A DNA stretch of 64,000 nucleotides from Oryzias latipes. Lineage: Eukaryota > Chordata > Actinopteri > Beloniformes > Adrianichthyidae. Positions within the stretch are counted from its first letter, which is position 1. Each line of letters starts with the position of its first letter. The position numbers and the translations under genes are program-made. The notes below the pieces were generated by a model. That model saw only the letters and a program-made list of their open reading frames with translations. It did no database searches and was not told where the DNA came from. Of this stretch, positions 51,299-61,277 are shown one piece after another. The stretch spans positions 2,883,041 to 2,947,040 of the forward strand of contig NC_019877.2 of NCBI RefSeq assembly GCF_002234675.1, in the 5' to 3' direction.

Positions 51299-51645
51299 TT
51301 GGGGGGTATTCCAGAAAGCAGGTTATGATAGCTCCTACAGTAAGTTTGAGGCTAATGAAGTGGATAACCTCAGCTTTCGGTTCCAAAAATTGAGGTATGT
51401 GTCAGCGTATGTCAAGTTGCCATGGCAACTCATGCTCTGAACATAACCTGGTCTGTAGCAGGTTTAGTTGAAGGTTAGTTTCTTTTCAAAGAGGTGAAGC
51501 AGCATGGCGTGTCCATTTGAAGATGATTAAGTGGATGAAGAAGCTCAGATAATACTTATTCCACCATGAGAGGGTGATAAGACCACGTATAGATGTTGGA
51601 AAGATACATTTTTTCTTTGATCTAACTTATTTGCATCAGTTAAGA
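51299..51645 (+). pseudogene. PIF/Harbinger-type transposon remnant (5' part)
   Basis: It starts GGGGGGTATTCCAGAAAGCA, the typical teleost Harbinger terminus. About 200 bp later comes an N-terminal transposase-like frame (Met-Ala-Cys-Pro-Phe at about 51,504, then VDEEAQIIL), broken by stop codons. The rest of the element is not recognisable. Confidence 0.65.
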
Positions 51646-51649
51646 TAAA

Positions 51650-52070
51650 TCATCTTTTAGTTTAAAAATAACACATAGTTATCAGACAGTAATTTTACTT
51701 TCATACAAATTAATTCAATTAAGTAGCAACTTTGGTGCTGCTCTTAGATCGGCACCGCAAGGGATTGTGGGATACATTCTCTTTGCCTGTCTGGATAGAT
51801 TTGAGTTTAAGTGTGGCTTTTTGACCAAATGTGTTTAGTTGTTTAGCTGTTTTACAGTGTTTTGCTGAGTTATTTTGTCCTACTTTGCTTAAGTCTCTGC
51901 ACTATGAGTGAGAGGGAGGGAGAGGATGATGAATTTATATAGCACCCCTAAAGTAGTTCATGAATCTATGCAATCTGTGTATATTGTTTCTTTCCTTTTA
52001 TTGTTATAAAAATGAGTATATCTGCCGGCTCAAACTTAGACATATGAGAGTTCAAGAATTATAATAAATT
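51650..52070. other. AT-rich DNA between Harbinger and LTR remnants
   Basis: No coding signal. It contains AGGGATTGTGGGATA, of unclear origin. Confidence 0.4.
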
Positions 52071-52076
52071 AAGATG

Positions 52077-53514
52077 GTGTGAAGGAAATTGTTTTATTAT
52101 TGTCATTGTTTAAATGTATTGGTTTAAATGTGTGTTTCAAATGTAAACTCAGATTGACCTTTTTACCTTTTTAGACAGCTTTGTGTGTGTGTTCATCTGC
52201 TTCTCATCCCAGCAAGGATGAGGGGGTTTTACGACACACTGTCCTTAGCAGATAAGGAATACTGTTTGAAGTTAGAATCCACCAAAAGGGGTCATTATAC
52301 GACACCCCCTAATGAACTTTTCTCTTTGTTTGGAAATTGTAACCTCCTACTTGAATTGTTTATAAAAGGAGCATGGGGAGAGGAAGTCCTTAGACAAGAG
52401 AAGCGTGGTTGTTGTCTTCTGTCACATTTGATTCTTCTCCCTTGTGCATGAGAAACTTGATTCTTGTTGTGGTCTGTTGTTTCTGATTGTGTTTTTCTTT
52501 AATTATCTTGATGCATTTATCTGACATTCTTTGGTCCATTCGAGCCGGATGACAACATATCTGCATCCTTGGGGGAGGACCACGCCGACTGAAGTCTGTG
52601 CACAGCCCGTGAGACTAGGTCTCATGAGGAAAGTTCTTCGTAGTGAACTCTACGCCGGCCAATCGACTGCTCTAATCCCTGAGTCCGGATTGACGTTATC
52701 CGTGAACCAGTCAGACCACAACGACAAGGCAAGTACAGCGCTTATTCACAGGTTAGAGTCTCCGAAGTGACCCAGAATTCTGAAAGGGACAGGTTAAAGT
52801 CCTGTTGCCTAAAACAAGTGTGGGTTTGAAGTCCCAAAAAGGTCCAGAATTCTGAATAAAGGTGTAGGTTTGAGTCCTGTAGCCTAAATCGCGCAACAGG
52901 GTTCAAGTCCCTAAAAGGCCTATAAAAATAAGGAACATAAGTTTTTTTTGGTGTGAATAAGAGTGCATGTGTAAATGGAGTAAACTTGTTCGAAGCAGCG
53001 AGCATCTGGAAACCTTGCGGTGTTAACACAAGGCTGCTTGTTGAAGTAGAACAAGATTTCATCTCATTGGGCTTTAGGTGAGAAGGACCCAGAGTCTAAA
53101 ACGGGTTTTGCTCCTGGGAGGACCTTAAACGTGTGACCGGATCAGACAATGGTTTTTGACCTAGAAGCTTGTTGCACGGGGAGTGAAATTCAGTCCTGAG
53201 AGAAATTCTCTGTTGGTTCTGATCACACTCTGTGACTAACGTAAATAAAATAAAAAATGGGGAATTCAAATAGAAAAGTAGAATTAACAGGGGATTCAAA
53301 AACATGGAAAGGGCTCATCCAGGTTGAACTACATTCTTGAGAAAATGGGATAAAAACTACAATTTTAAGGGGAATCTTGGAGTGCAGTCATGTACTGAAT
53401 TAGTTAAACAGTTACAAGTTAAAAACAGAATAAAAATTAAAAAAGAAACAAAAAAATTGTGAAGAATTAACTTGTGCAAAACTGTGGTTAAATGAAGCAA
53501 CAAAAGAAAGAGAT
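52077..53514 (+). mobile_element. Truncated endogenous-retrovirus-like element: 5' LTR, primer-binding site, leader, start of gag
   Basis: The putative LTR (about 52,077-52,526, left edge uncertain) has a TATA box (TTTATAAAAGGAGC, about 52,360-52,373) and ends in CA. Six bases later 52,532-52,549 reads TGGTCCATTCGAGCCGG, complementary to the 3' end of a Tyr tRNA apart from one extra base, which suits a primer-binding site. A 700-bp leader follows with degenerate repeats of CCAGAATTCTGAA and GGTTTGAAGTCC-like units. At 53,257 an ATG opens a short frame starting Met-Gly-Asn-Ser, the N-myristoylation context of retroviral Gag; it stops after about 28 codons and further stops follow. No pol, env or 3' LTR is present. 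The element ends abruptly at the alpha-type flank. It is an old, broken copy with no coding capacity. Confidence 0.65.
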
Positions 53515-53516
53515 AT

Positions 53517-54770
53517 TTCACCTGACAGTAAGGTAAACAGCAGTCAAAAATGAGGATTTATTGGATTTTTTGTAACAGAAAAACAAGATCTGGTCAGTTT
53601 CCCATTGATGTGAACTAAACACAGTTTGTAAAAGTGTATTTAAAAGAGATATGAAAAGGAACCTTCAATTGTGAGTTAATTTTAGCATGTTTGGGACTTT
53701 TTCAGTCTTTCTCAACAATCAAATCTTTTCTGATTTGGATTTTTGCAATAATTACATGATGAAGATGAGGGCTGCAAGGTGGGGCAGTAGTTGGCGCTCT
53801 TGCCTCTCAGCAAGAGGGCCCTGGTTCAAGTCCAGGCGTAGGTTCTCTCAGGGGACTCCGGCTTCCTCCCACAGCCCAAAAACATTTTTGATTGCTTCAT
53901 TAATGAGTATAAATTCTTCCTAGGTGTGTGATTGTGGTCCTGCAAACTGGTGACCTGTCCAGGATGTACTTTGCCTTCAGTCAACAGTGAGTGGGTTTGG
54001 GTCAGGCAGCCCCATGATCCCATAAGGGCTAAAAATTGGGTCCAGTAAAAAAGGGATACTTTTATATGTGAAAAATAAAATGCACAAAAATCAAAGGGTG
54101 CGAGGGGTAAAAAATTCTCATCCTTGTGCCCTAAACCAATTTTAGTACTGGTAAGTCATATTCCCCTCTAATGAATTAACACCTTTATAGGCATATAGTC
54201 ACTTAAACACTTGTAACTCATTTGGTTCCAGTATCTTACTTCACAACCTCATCCAGTTCATTTTTATATGTACAGACATCTGGCTTTGTATATAAGGTAT
54301 TTCTACAACTCTTAAATTTACATCGTGATTCCACAACCTTGCTTCACATGTTGACCAACTGTTGCCTTGTTTGATTAATTTTCCCTTAAATTACAGTCCA
54401 GGAAATATAAAATTAAACCATAGAGTGAGGGTCCATATGGTTAAGAAAAGTCTTAAGATGCCAATTGGTTAAAAAAAAAAAATGCATCATTGATTTGCTG
54501 TAAAATATGGAATACCACCCGCCTTACATTTCCATTTTGGGTTTAAACTCCAGCACAGGCCGGTTTAGGAGTACTGAAGTACAAAGTTTGGAATTTTCTG
54601 TTCCCGAAAACCATTGATGGATAAACCACAACCAATCAGTACTTTCAGTTTAGTATTCCTTCCAAGTTTTTGTTTAGTCTTGGTTCCGAAGTAGTCTGAA
54701 ACTAAATAGCAATTTAATTCTTACATGGTCAAGTCTTTCCAACAACCAGAAATATAAAAATGTTATTCCT
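53517..54770. repeat. Partial alpha-type intergenic block upstream (left) of copy D
   Basis: Nearly identical to 47,462-48,770 and to 62,200-64,000, but the first about 850 bp of the block and the alpha gene that should precede it are missing. The left boundary abuts the retroviral remnant. Confidence 0.85.
53772..54052 (+). mobile_element. tRNA-derived SINE, copy 2 (duplicated with block)
   Basis: Same SINE as at 47,715 in the same place within the alpha block. A and B boxes are visible (GGTTCAAGTCC). Confidence 0.75.
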
Positions 54771-54906
54771 TACAAGATGAACAAAGACACAAATTTTGTT
54801 TAAGGTTTATTAGCTTGTAGAATCAATCCATCCTCAACCTACAATAAAACAGGATGTAAATTAAAGCAAGTTGACTTCTTAATTCAAATCAAATCTGGTT
54901 TAGCCT

Positions 54907-55533
54907 TCAGTAGCCCTTCTGTCCTTTGGATCCAGTCTTGGAGGATCCACCTTGTTTGCCTCCATCTACACCCATGTGGTCAAAGATATCCTGGGTGTAT
55001 TTAGCATCAGAACTGAAGTCCCGAGCTCGCTGGTAGCCGCTGCTGGTCTTGACCACGTGGGATGAAGGGTACAGAGGCCGCTGCTCAACAGACCCAACAG
55101 GAACATGCTCAGAGGTCCAGGCTTCACGAGGGAAAGGACGGCTGGGCCCGAAGCTCAGGATTTCTGCAATGAAGCGAGCAATGGTGGCAAGCTGCTGGTC
55201 AAACAGGTTCCCCTCTGATCCAGAACCACCACTGGAACCACCAGTGCTGGTATAGCCAGAGTTATAACCAGCAGTTCCAAAGCCAGACCCCAATCCTGAT
55301 CCACTTTGACCTGAACAGAGAAGAGGTTACAGTCTGTGCAGTCAGCTTGGATCTGAACAGGTTAGGAGCTTCTTCTGGATACTTGCCTTGTTTAGCAGGA
55401 AGACAAGGTCCAATGCTGAAGAGGAGGAAGACCATCCAGGAGACCCTGTTCACATCAAGAACATCAGTAAACAAAGGAACACAAAGAAACACACAACAAG
55501 CATGAAGACTCACTTCACAACACACAAAGCCAT
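54907..55533 (-). CDS. Secreted Gly/Ser-rich protein, copy D (beta type, three exons)
   Basis: Same unrecognised family. Exons high to low: 55533-55514, 55445-55387, 55310-54907 (404 nt); 160 aa. The signal region has SIGPC instead of SIGAC. The Gly/Ser tract is QSGSGLGSGFGTAGYNSGY; it lacks the SRSGS block but has the NSGY block. The core is beta type: DQQLATIARFIAEILSFG, TSEHVPVGSVEQRP, SSHVVKTSSGYQRARDF, DHMGVDGG, ending GSKGQKGY. Introns are 68 and 76 nt, the second with a GC donor. TATA is at 55,621-55,628 and AATAAA at 54,806-54,811. Its right flank is nearly identical to that of C over more than 1 kb, so C and D are recent duplicates. Confidence 0.87.
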
Positions 55534-55620
55534 GATGAGCAACTCTGAGCTGACGTCCACCAGAAGAGTCAAAGAGAAGGAGCTGAAGTGCTGCTGTTTG
55601 ATGAAACTTCCAGTTTGGTG

Positions 55621-55628
55621 TTATAAAT
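55621..55628 (-). promoter_or_regulatory. TATA box of copy D
   Basis: ATTTATAA on the - strand in conserved context, 88-95 bp upstream of the ATG. Confidence 0.75.
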
Positions 55629-55794
55629 GCTCTGAGCTTCTGCTGATGTTTCACTGGACTCCACCTGATCTCATTACACTCATTACTGTCACCTGCTGCC
55701 CAGAAGATCCATAGTTCATGTGATCAAGTCTGTTAAAGAAAAATGTTACAAAATAAACAACACCTCAAACTATATGAAAAGTGACCTATATATA

Positions 55795-55992
55795 TTGCAA
55801 ATCAGAAAGGGAGCCAACATCAGTCACCTCCTCTACATGTATGACATCAAGCTCTATGCTAAGTGTGAGCATACTGTAGATCCTGGTGGTTTGAATCAGG
55901 GAGCGTCATCTGGGCTCAAGAAATGCAGCCGGATGGTGACAAAGAGGGGCAAGAGAAACCACCTGTGGGAGGGGGAGAGGGGCGTTTTTTAA
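55795..55992 (+). pseudogene. LINE reverse-transcriptase fragment in the beta flank of copy D
   Basis: Same fragment as 49,850-50,040, including the altered YMYD motif. It was copied by duplication of the block. Confidence 0.7.
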
Positions 55993-56090
55993 ATTATTTT
56001 ATCATTTAAATGTTTCAGTTGTTATGGTTGTTTTGTTTAAATAAACAATGTTACTGTTTTATTAAATGCCACCCTTTAAATGTCAAGGTA

Positions 56091-57308
56091 CAGTGCTCAG
56101 CGTAAATCAGTACACCCTACTACATTAGTCAGGGCCGGAGAGTCTATAGAGGTTTTAAAGAATAGGCTCAAGACCCACCTTTTTAGTCTGGCTTTTACAT
56201 GACTTTGATAATCGGTGCCTGTTCTCATTAGGCTGGCTGGGATCCCGCTCTGTGGTCTAATAGCCATGGAGTGGGCCCTGGGCTGCTCTGTGTTGGGTGG
56301 GCACTGTGGGAATGACCCCTGTGGTTGGGCTTGGCCTTGGAATGAATGGTTCCCCATTATATCGTTTCCTCACAGCAGAACCAAGCCAGACCCTCTTTTA
56401 GCTGCAGTTCTTTGTGTGTTCAGGGTTCTACTGGGGGAACGGGGTGGGTGGAGGGAAGAATCTGGTGAGGGAGGGGTCCCATCAGTGTGTGATCGTCCTG
56501 TGGTTTCTGTTTTTAATAATTTTCATTTTTTATGATTATTTCATCTGCTTTTATTGTTAAGCGCTTTGTGTTTTTTTTAACTGAAATGAAAGGCGCTATA
56601 TAAATAAAGTTTGAGTTTGAGTAAAACTTTAGTGTCATTTCAGAATCAACATTTTCTGTGAAATAATGTACAACAAAACACACCTACAAAGGTGAACCAC
56701 TGATTCCAAACAAGATATGTTGATTTGCACAGGCAAAAATGTGATTTTCCTAACAAATTCAAACCCCATGTTACAAAAATGAGTACACCCCAGTCATAGT
56801 CTTATACTGAAGGAGTAGATGCTGCCATCACTCCATGCACTTGGTTGTCCAGCACTTTTCCAAAACAATGATCCCAAACACACTTGTAAAGCTGCTCTTG
56901 CATCTCTGAAGAACAGGCTGAAGGTGATTGAACGGCCAAGTATGTATCCTGGTCTGAACCCAATCGAACACCTGAGGGGAATTCTGAACAAGTTGAGCAT
57001 TACACTCCATCCAGCAACCAAGCTCTAAAAGGGGTTTTTCGAGTAGAAAAAGATGTTGCAATAAGTCAATTTGTTCATTCCATGCCTAGTAGACTTGGTG
57101 CGGTCCTTAAGAATCACGATGCTCATAAAAATACTAGATTTGTTACAGGATTTTTTTTTTGCTTCAATCACTAAAACTTGGGATTTTGATCAAATTTAGA
57201 TTGTTAACATTTCATGTTAAAGTGAGAGTGTTAGAGTTAAATTGTGTTCATTGAGCTACTGATTAGGCACGTTTTTAAAAGGGGTGTACTCATTTATGTT
57301 GAGCACTG
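56091..57308 (+). mobile_element. Tc1/mariner-type element (copy D flank), interrupted by an L2 fragment
   Basis: Same element and position as 50,138-51,095, with TA on both sides (56,089-90; 57,309-10). The transposase C-terminal remnant lies at 56,819-57,028 (NNDPKHTCKAALASLKNR, then GLNPIEHLRGI). Here the LINE-tail insertion of copy C is absent. Instead an L2 fragment (56,133-56,621) sits near the left end. Confidence 0.85.
56133..56621 (+). mobile_element. 5'-truncated L2-type LINE insertion
   Basis: It begins in the last codons of an L2 ORF2 (ESIEVLKNRLKTHLFSLAFT then stop), followed by a 3' UTR ending AGGCGCTATATAAATAAAG and TTTGAG repeats. The C flank shows the uninterrupted site ATTAGTCAGTAAAACTTTAG. 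The insertion is therefore specific to the D block. Confidence 0.8.
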
Positions 57309-57319
57309 TAGCTCCACAT

Positions 57320-57800
57320 CTTCACTGGAACCAAAGGGCACCACACTCTGGTTGCTATGGTAATGTTTAAACATCCCTTCAAAATAAAAGTGCATGAAAA
57401 GTTTTGCTCATTTGGGTTTAATTTTAGCAGGGTGCAACACGTGCTGTAGTCGCGACTTTGACGTGCGTTAAGTGTGATGGATATAACAGAATCTGGTCAC
57501 TTTTCAAAATAAAATGGCCATTAATTTAAGGTTTTTCCTACTTTGCAAAATAGGGCGATGTCAAAACAGAGTCGTACTCAAGTGGTTACATTAACTTTAG
57601 GCTCCGAGCAATAGTAAAGCCGCATCAGTAGACCTAAAGCCAAGGCATGAGTTATTTTATAATTCTTTATCCCTCCTCTTTAGTGGGTCTTTAACTATTT
57701 TACAGTAGCTACATAAAAAATTAACCCAACTATTGTGACTTCCAAAGTGAAGCTATTTGAACATGTTTGCCACATTATCCATTTAGGACACTCAAAATAC
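57320..57800. other. Intergenic DNA between copies D and E
   Basis: No coding signal and no recognised element. Confidence 0.4.
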
Positions 57801-57891
57801 TACAGCAGATCATTTTATTTCCAGAAGTTAAGTCTCCAAAGATAGCAGATACAAAACTGACATGAAGGGCTTTTGGCATCTGGTCTAGCCT

Positions 57892-58548
57892 TCAGTAGCC
57901 CTTCTGTCCTTCAGATCCACTCTTAGAGGATCCACCTTGTTTGCCTTCATTTTCAAACATGTGGTCAAAGATATCCTGGGTGTATTTGGCATCAGAACTG
58001 AAGTCCCGAGCTCGCTGGTAGCCACTGCTGGTCTTGACCACGTGGGATGAAGGGTACAGAGGACGCCGTGCAAGAGACCTAACAGGAACATGCTCAGAGG
58101 TCCAGGCTTCACGAGGGAAAGGACGGCTGGGCCCGAAGCTCAGGATTTCTGCAATGAAGCGAGCAATGGTGGCAAGCTGCTGGTCAAACAGGTTCCCCTC
58201 TGATCCAGAACCAACACTGGACCCAGTGGAGTATCTGGAACCGCCACTGCTGGTATAGCCAGAGTTATAACCAGCAGATCCAAATCCAGACCCAGATCTG
58301 GATCCAGAGCCTGATCCACTTTGACCTGAACAGAGAAGAGGTTACAGTCTGTGCAGTCAGCTTGAATCTGAACAGGTTAGGAGCTTCTTCTAGATACTTG
58401 CCTTGTTTAGCAGGAAGACAAGCTCCAATGCTGAAGAGGAGGAAGACCATCCAGGAGACCCTGTTCACATCAAGAACTTCAGTAAACACAGGAACACAAA
58501 GCAACACACAACAAGCATGAAGACTCACTTCACAACACACAAAGCCAT
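57892..58548 (-). CDS. Secreted Gly/Ser-rich protein, copy E (alpha type, three exons)
   Basis: Same unrecognised family, longest member. Exons high to low: 58548-58529, 58460-58402, 58325-57892 (434 nt); 170 aa. The signal peptide is as in A and B. The tract is GSGSGSRSGSGFGSAGY, then NSGYTSSGGSRYSTGSSVGS. The core is alpha-like: TSEHVPVRSLARRP, SSHVVKTSSGYQRARDF, DHMFENEGKQ, ending GSEGQKGY. Introns are 68 and 76 nt, the second with a GC donor. TATA is at 58,636-58,643 and AATAAA at 57,814-57,819, 78 nt after the stop as in copy B. A 2.5-kb L2 LINE begins about 70 bp upstream of the TATA box, replacing all more distal promoter sequence. The coding region is undamaged. Confidence 0.87.
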
Positions 58549-58635
58549 GATGAGCAAGTCTGAGCTGACGTCCACCAGGAGAGTCAAAGAGAAGGAGCTG
58601 AAGTGCTGCTGTTTGATAAAACTTCCAGGTTGGTG

Positions 58636-58643
58636 TTATAAAT
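58636..58643 (-). promoter_or_regulatory. TATA box of copy E
   Basis: ATTTATAA on the - strand in conserved context. Both CACCTG motifs survive, the distal one directly at the LINE junction (about 58,705-58,710). Confidence 0.75.
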
Positions 58644-58710
58644 GCTCTGAGCTTCTGCTGATGTCTCAATGGACTCCACCTGATCTCATTACACTCATTA
58701 CTGTCACCTG

Positions 58711-61256
58711 GCAAGGCAAGGCAATGTCAAGTTTATTTGTATAGCACAATTCGTACACAAAGTAATTCAAGGTGCTTCACAAAACAGAAAAATGCATTAA
58801 AATCACAATACATCATAGAAATAATCAACGTAAAATTTACTTTAAAAGAAAAGAAAAAATTTGAAAATTGATTTAAAAATAAAGGAAGGAAAGGAAAGAA
58901 AAGTGTAGATAGGACCAGATAGGACCTTTCAGTCATATACACGGCTAAACAGAAATGTTTTAAGTCTAGATTTGAACATGAACACAGAAGAGGCCTGTCT
59001 TACGCCTTCAGGGAGGCTGTTCCAGATTTTAGCTGCAGAATATTGAAACGCTGATTCCCCTTGTTTAGTTTTGACTCTGGGAATCAACAGGAGGCCGGCC
59101 CCTGAGGTCCTCAGAGTACGAGATGGTTCATATGGCACTAACATGTCAGAGATGTACTTTGGTGCTCGGCCATGGAGAGACTTGTACACAAGCAGAGCTG
59201 CTTTGAAGTCTATTCTTTGAGGTACAGGGAGCCAGTGCAGAGACCTGAGCACAGGACTAATGTGATCATACTTCCTGGTTCTGGTCAGGACTCGAGCAGC
59301 AGCATTCTGGATGTACTGAAGCTGTTTTACAGCTCGTTTGGAGAGGCCGGTGAGCAGGCCGTTACAGTAGTCTAACCTACTGGAGACAAATGCATGCATA
59401 AGTATCTCCAGGTCTGGCTTTGACACTATGTTTTTGATTTTGGCAATGTTTTTCAGATGGTAAAATGCCACTGATGTTACTGACTTGATATGGCTGTTAA
59501 AGTTTAGGTCAGAGTCCATGATTACCCCTAGATTTCTGACTTGATTTGAGGGTTTAAGAGACAGAGAATGAAGGTAGCTACTGACTCTTTCTCTTTGTTT
59601 CTGTGGGCCAAAAATAATAACTTCGGTCTTGTTTGAGTTTAGCTGGAGAAAGTTGTTCTGCATCCACGCACTGATCTGTTGGAGGCAGTGGCTGAGTGAA
59701 TCCACCGGCCCATATTCACCTGCTGTCAGTGACACATAGATCTGAGTATCATCTGCATAGTTGTGATAAGATATGTTATTACTGCGTATTAACTGCCCTA
59801 GTGGCAGCATGTAGAGGTTGAACAGAAGGGGTCCCAGGATCGATCCCTGGGGCACACCACAAGTCAAGGCCATGTAGTCTGAGACACAACTCCCAATTTC
59901 AACAAAATATTTCCTGTCTTCTAGATAAGACTTGAGCCAACTTAGGGCAGATCCAGAGATGCCAACCCAGTCTTGGAGTCTGTGCATAAGGATCCCATGA
60001 TCAACAGTATCAAAGGCAGCACTCAGGTCTAGCAGGATTAAGACAGAGACTTTGCCATCATCAGTGTTCAGGCGGATGTCGTTGGTTACCTTGATAAGAG
60101 CAGTTTCTGTGCTATGATGGGGTCTAAAACCTGACTGGAAAACATCAAATGAATTGTTTAATAAGAGAAAATCAATGAGCTGTTGGTAGACAACTTTTTC
60201 AAGGACTTTTCCTAAAAATGGCAGATTAGAGATAGGTCTGTAATTATTCAGTACAGTGGGATCAAGACCGCTCTTCTTCAGGAGAGGTTTAATGACTGCA
60301 GTTTTTAAGGCCTCTGGAAATATTCCAGATTGAAGAGACATGTTAACTATTTGAGTAATTGATGGCAACACACTGTTCAGGACAGACTTTAGAAATCTAG
60401 TGGGTAACACATCAAGGCAGCATGTAGACGAGCTCAGACGGGTGATGGTCTCTTGGACAGTTTGGTCAGTGACAGGTATAAAGTGAGTCAGCTTAGAGTG
60501 AGTAGGTGGCCGTTCGATAGTTATATGTGTTGTGGAGTTGATGGCTTTTTTAATGCCCTGAACCTTGTCATCAAAGAATACAGCAAACTCATTACATTTA
60601 GGTGTGCAAACCAGTTCTATTGGTAGCTGGGTTGGAGGGTTAGTTAATCTGTTTACTGTTGTGAACAGGACACGAGAGTTGCTGCTGCAACTTCCAATGA
60701 TTTCAGAGAAGTACCTTTCCCTTGTTCTGCATAAGATCTGGTTGTAAGCGTACAACTCCGCCTTATATATTCCATAATGAACCTGGAGTTTTGACTTGCG
60801 CCACTTTCGCTCGGCTCTGCGGCACTGTTGTTTCTGTGCCCTGACTAGATCATCATTCCTCCAGGGAGCTTTCTGTCTATGTTTTCTCAATTTAACCTTC
60901 ATAGGGGCAATGGCATCCAGAACATTCAAGATGCTAGAAGTAACAGAATTCAGCATTTCATCAACATTGGCACCAGAGGCGTTTTCAGGGTTTATCATTT
61001 CTACAAACTGTGCACTAGTGCTCTCATTTATTTGTCTCCTTTGGACAACTGCAGGGCCAGGCGGTGGTTTGGGAGCAACAGACAGGTCAAAGAATACACA
61101 GAAATGATCAGAGAGGGCGACATCAACCACACTGACATTGTGAATATTAACCCCCTTTGTGATGAGCAGGTCCAGAGTGTGCCCTCTGCTGTGGGTGGGG
61201 CAACTCACATGCTGAATTAGATCAAAGGTTTCAAGGACACCATTGAGTTCTTTTGC
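58711..61256 (-). mobile_element. L2-type LINE inserted at the promoter of copy E
   Basis: The 3' end, on the - strand, is TTGTGCTATACAAATAAACT followed by TTGCC repeats at about 58,711-58,760. The 5' end is truncated within the endonuclease domain at about 61,256. The flanks match the continuous sequence of copy B (46,608-46,640: GTCACCTGCTGCACAGAAGA), so the interruption is exact: CACCTG on one side, TGCACAG on the other. No long target duplication is visible, as is common for L2 elements. Confidence 0.9.
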
Positions 61257-61277
61257 ACAGAAAGATCCACAGTTCAT
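58929..61277 (-). CDS. L2-type LINE ORF2 (5'-truncated): partial endonuclease plus reverse transcriptase
   Basis: A 782-codon frame without stops. Residues about 8-75 are the end of an apurinic-type endonuclease (HTLDLLITKG ... ALSDHFCVFF, including the catalytic SDH). A linker follows. The reverse transcriptase lies at about residues 320-560, with NNYRPISNLPFLGKVLEK, DLSAAFDTVDHGIL, GVPQGSILGPLLFNLYM and the catalytic box YADDTQIYVSL, then a C-terminal region with LHWLPVPQRI and IWNSLPEGVR typical of L2/CR1 LINEs. The full element would need an N-terminal endonuclease half, which is missing. The first codons (MNCGSFC) derive from flanking alpha-block DNA, so the ATG is not the element's own. 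The uninterrupted frame indicates recent insertion, but with half the endonuclease missing it is unlikely to be autonomous. Confidence 0.9.
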   Translation of the reverse strand: MNCGSFCAKELNGVLETFDLIQHVSCPTHSRGHTLDLLITKGVNIHNVSVVDVALSDHFCVFFDLSVAPKPPPGPAVVQRRQINESTSAQFVEMINPENASGANVDEMLNSVTSSILNVLDAIAPMKVKLRKHRQKAPWRNDDLVRAQKQQCRRAERKWRKSKLQVHYGIYKAELYAYNQILCRTRERYFSEIIGSCSSNSRVLFTTVNRLTNPPTQLPIELVCTPKCNEFAVFFDDKVQGIKKAINSTTHITIERPPTHSKLTHFIPVTDQTVQETITRLSSSTCCLDVLPTRFLKSVLNSVLPSITQIVNMSLQSGIFPEALKTAVIKPLLKKSGLDPTVLNNYRPISNLPFLGKVLEKVVYQQLIDFLLLNNSFDVFQSGFRPHHSTETALIKVTNDIRLNTDDGKVSVLILLDLSAAFDTVDHGILMHRLQDWVGISGSALSWLKSYLEDRKYFVEIGSCVSDYMALTCGVPQGSILGPLLFNLYMLPLGQLIRSNNISYHNYADDTQIYVSLTAGEYGPVDSLSHCLQQISAWMQNNFLQLNSNKTEVIIFGPQKQRERVSSYLHSLSLKPSNQVRNLGVIMDSDLNFNSHIKSVTSVAFYHLKNIAKIKNIVSKPDLEILMHAFVSSRLDYCNGLLTGLSKRAVKQLQYIQNAAARVLTRTRKYDHISPVLRSLHWLPVPQRIDFKAALLVYKSLHGRAPKYISDMLVPYEPSRTLRTSGAGLLLIPRVKTKQGESAFQYSAAKIWNSLPEGVRQASSVFMFKSRLKTFLFSRVYD

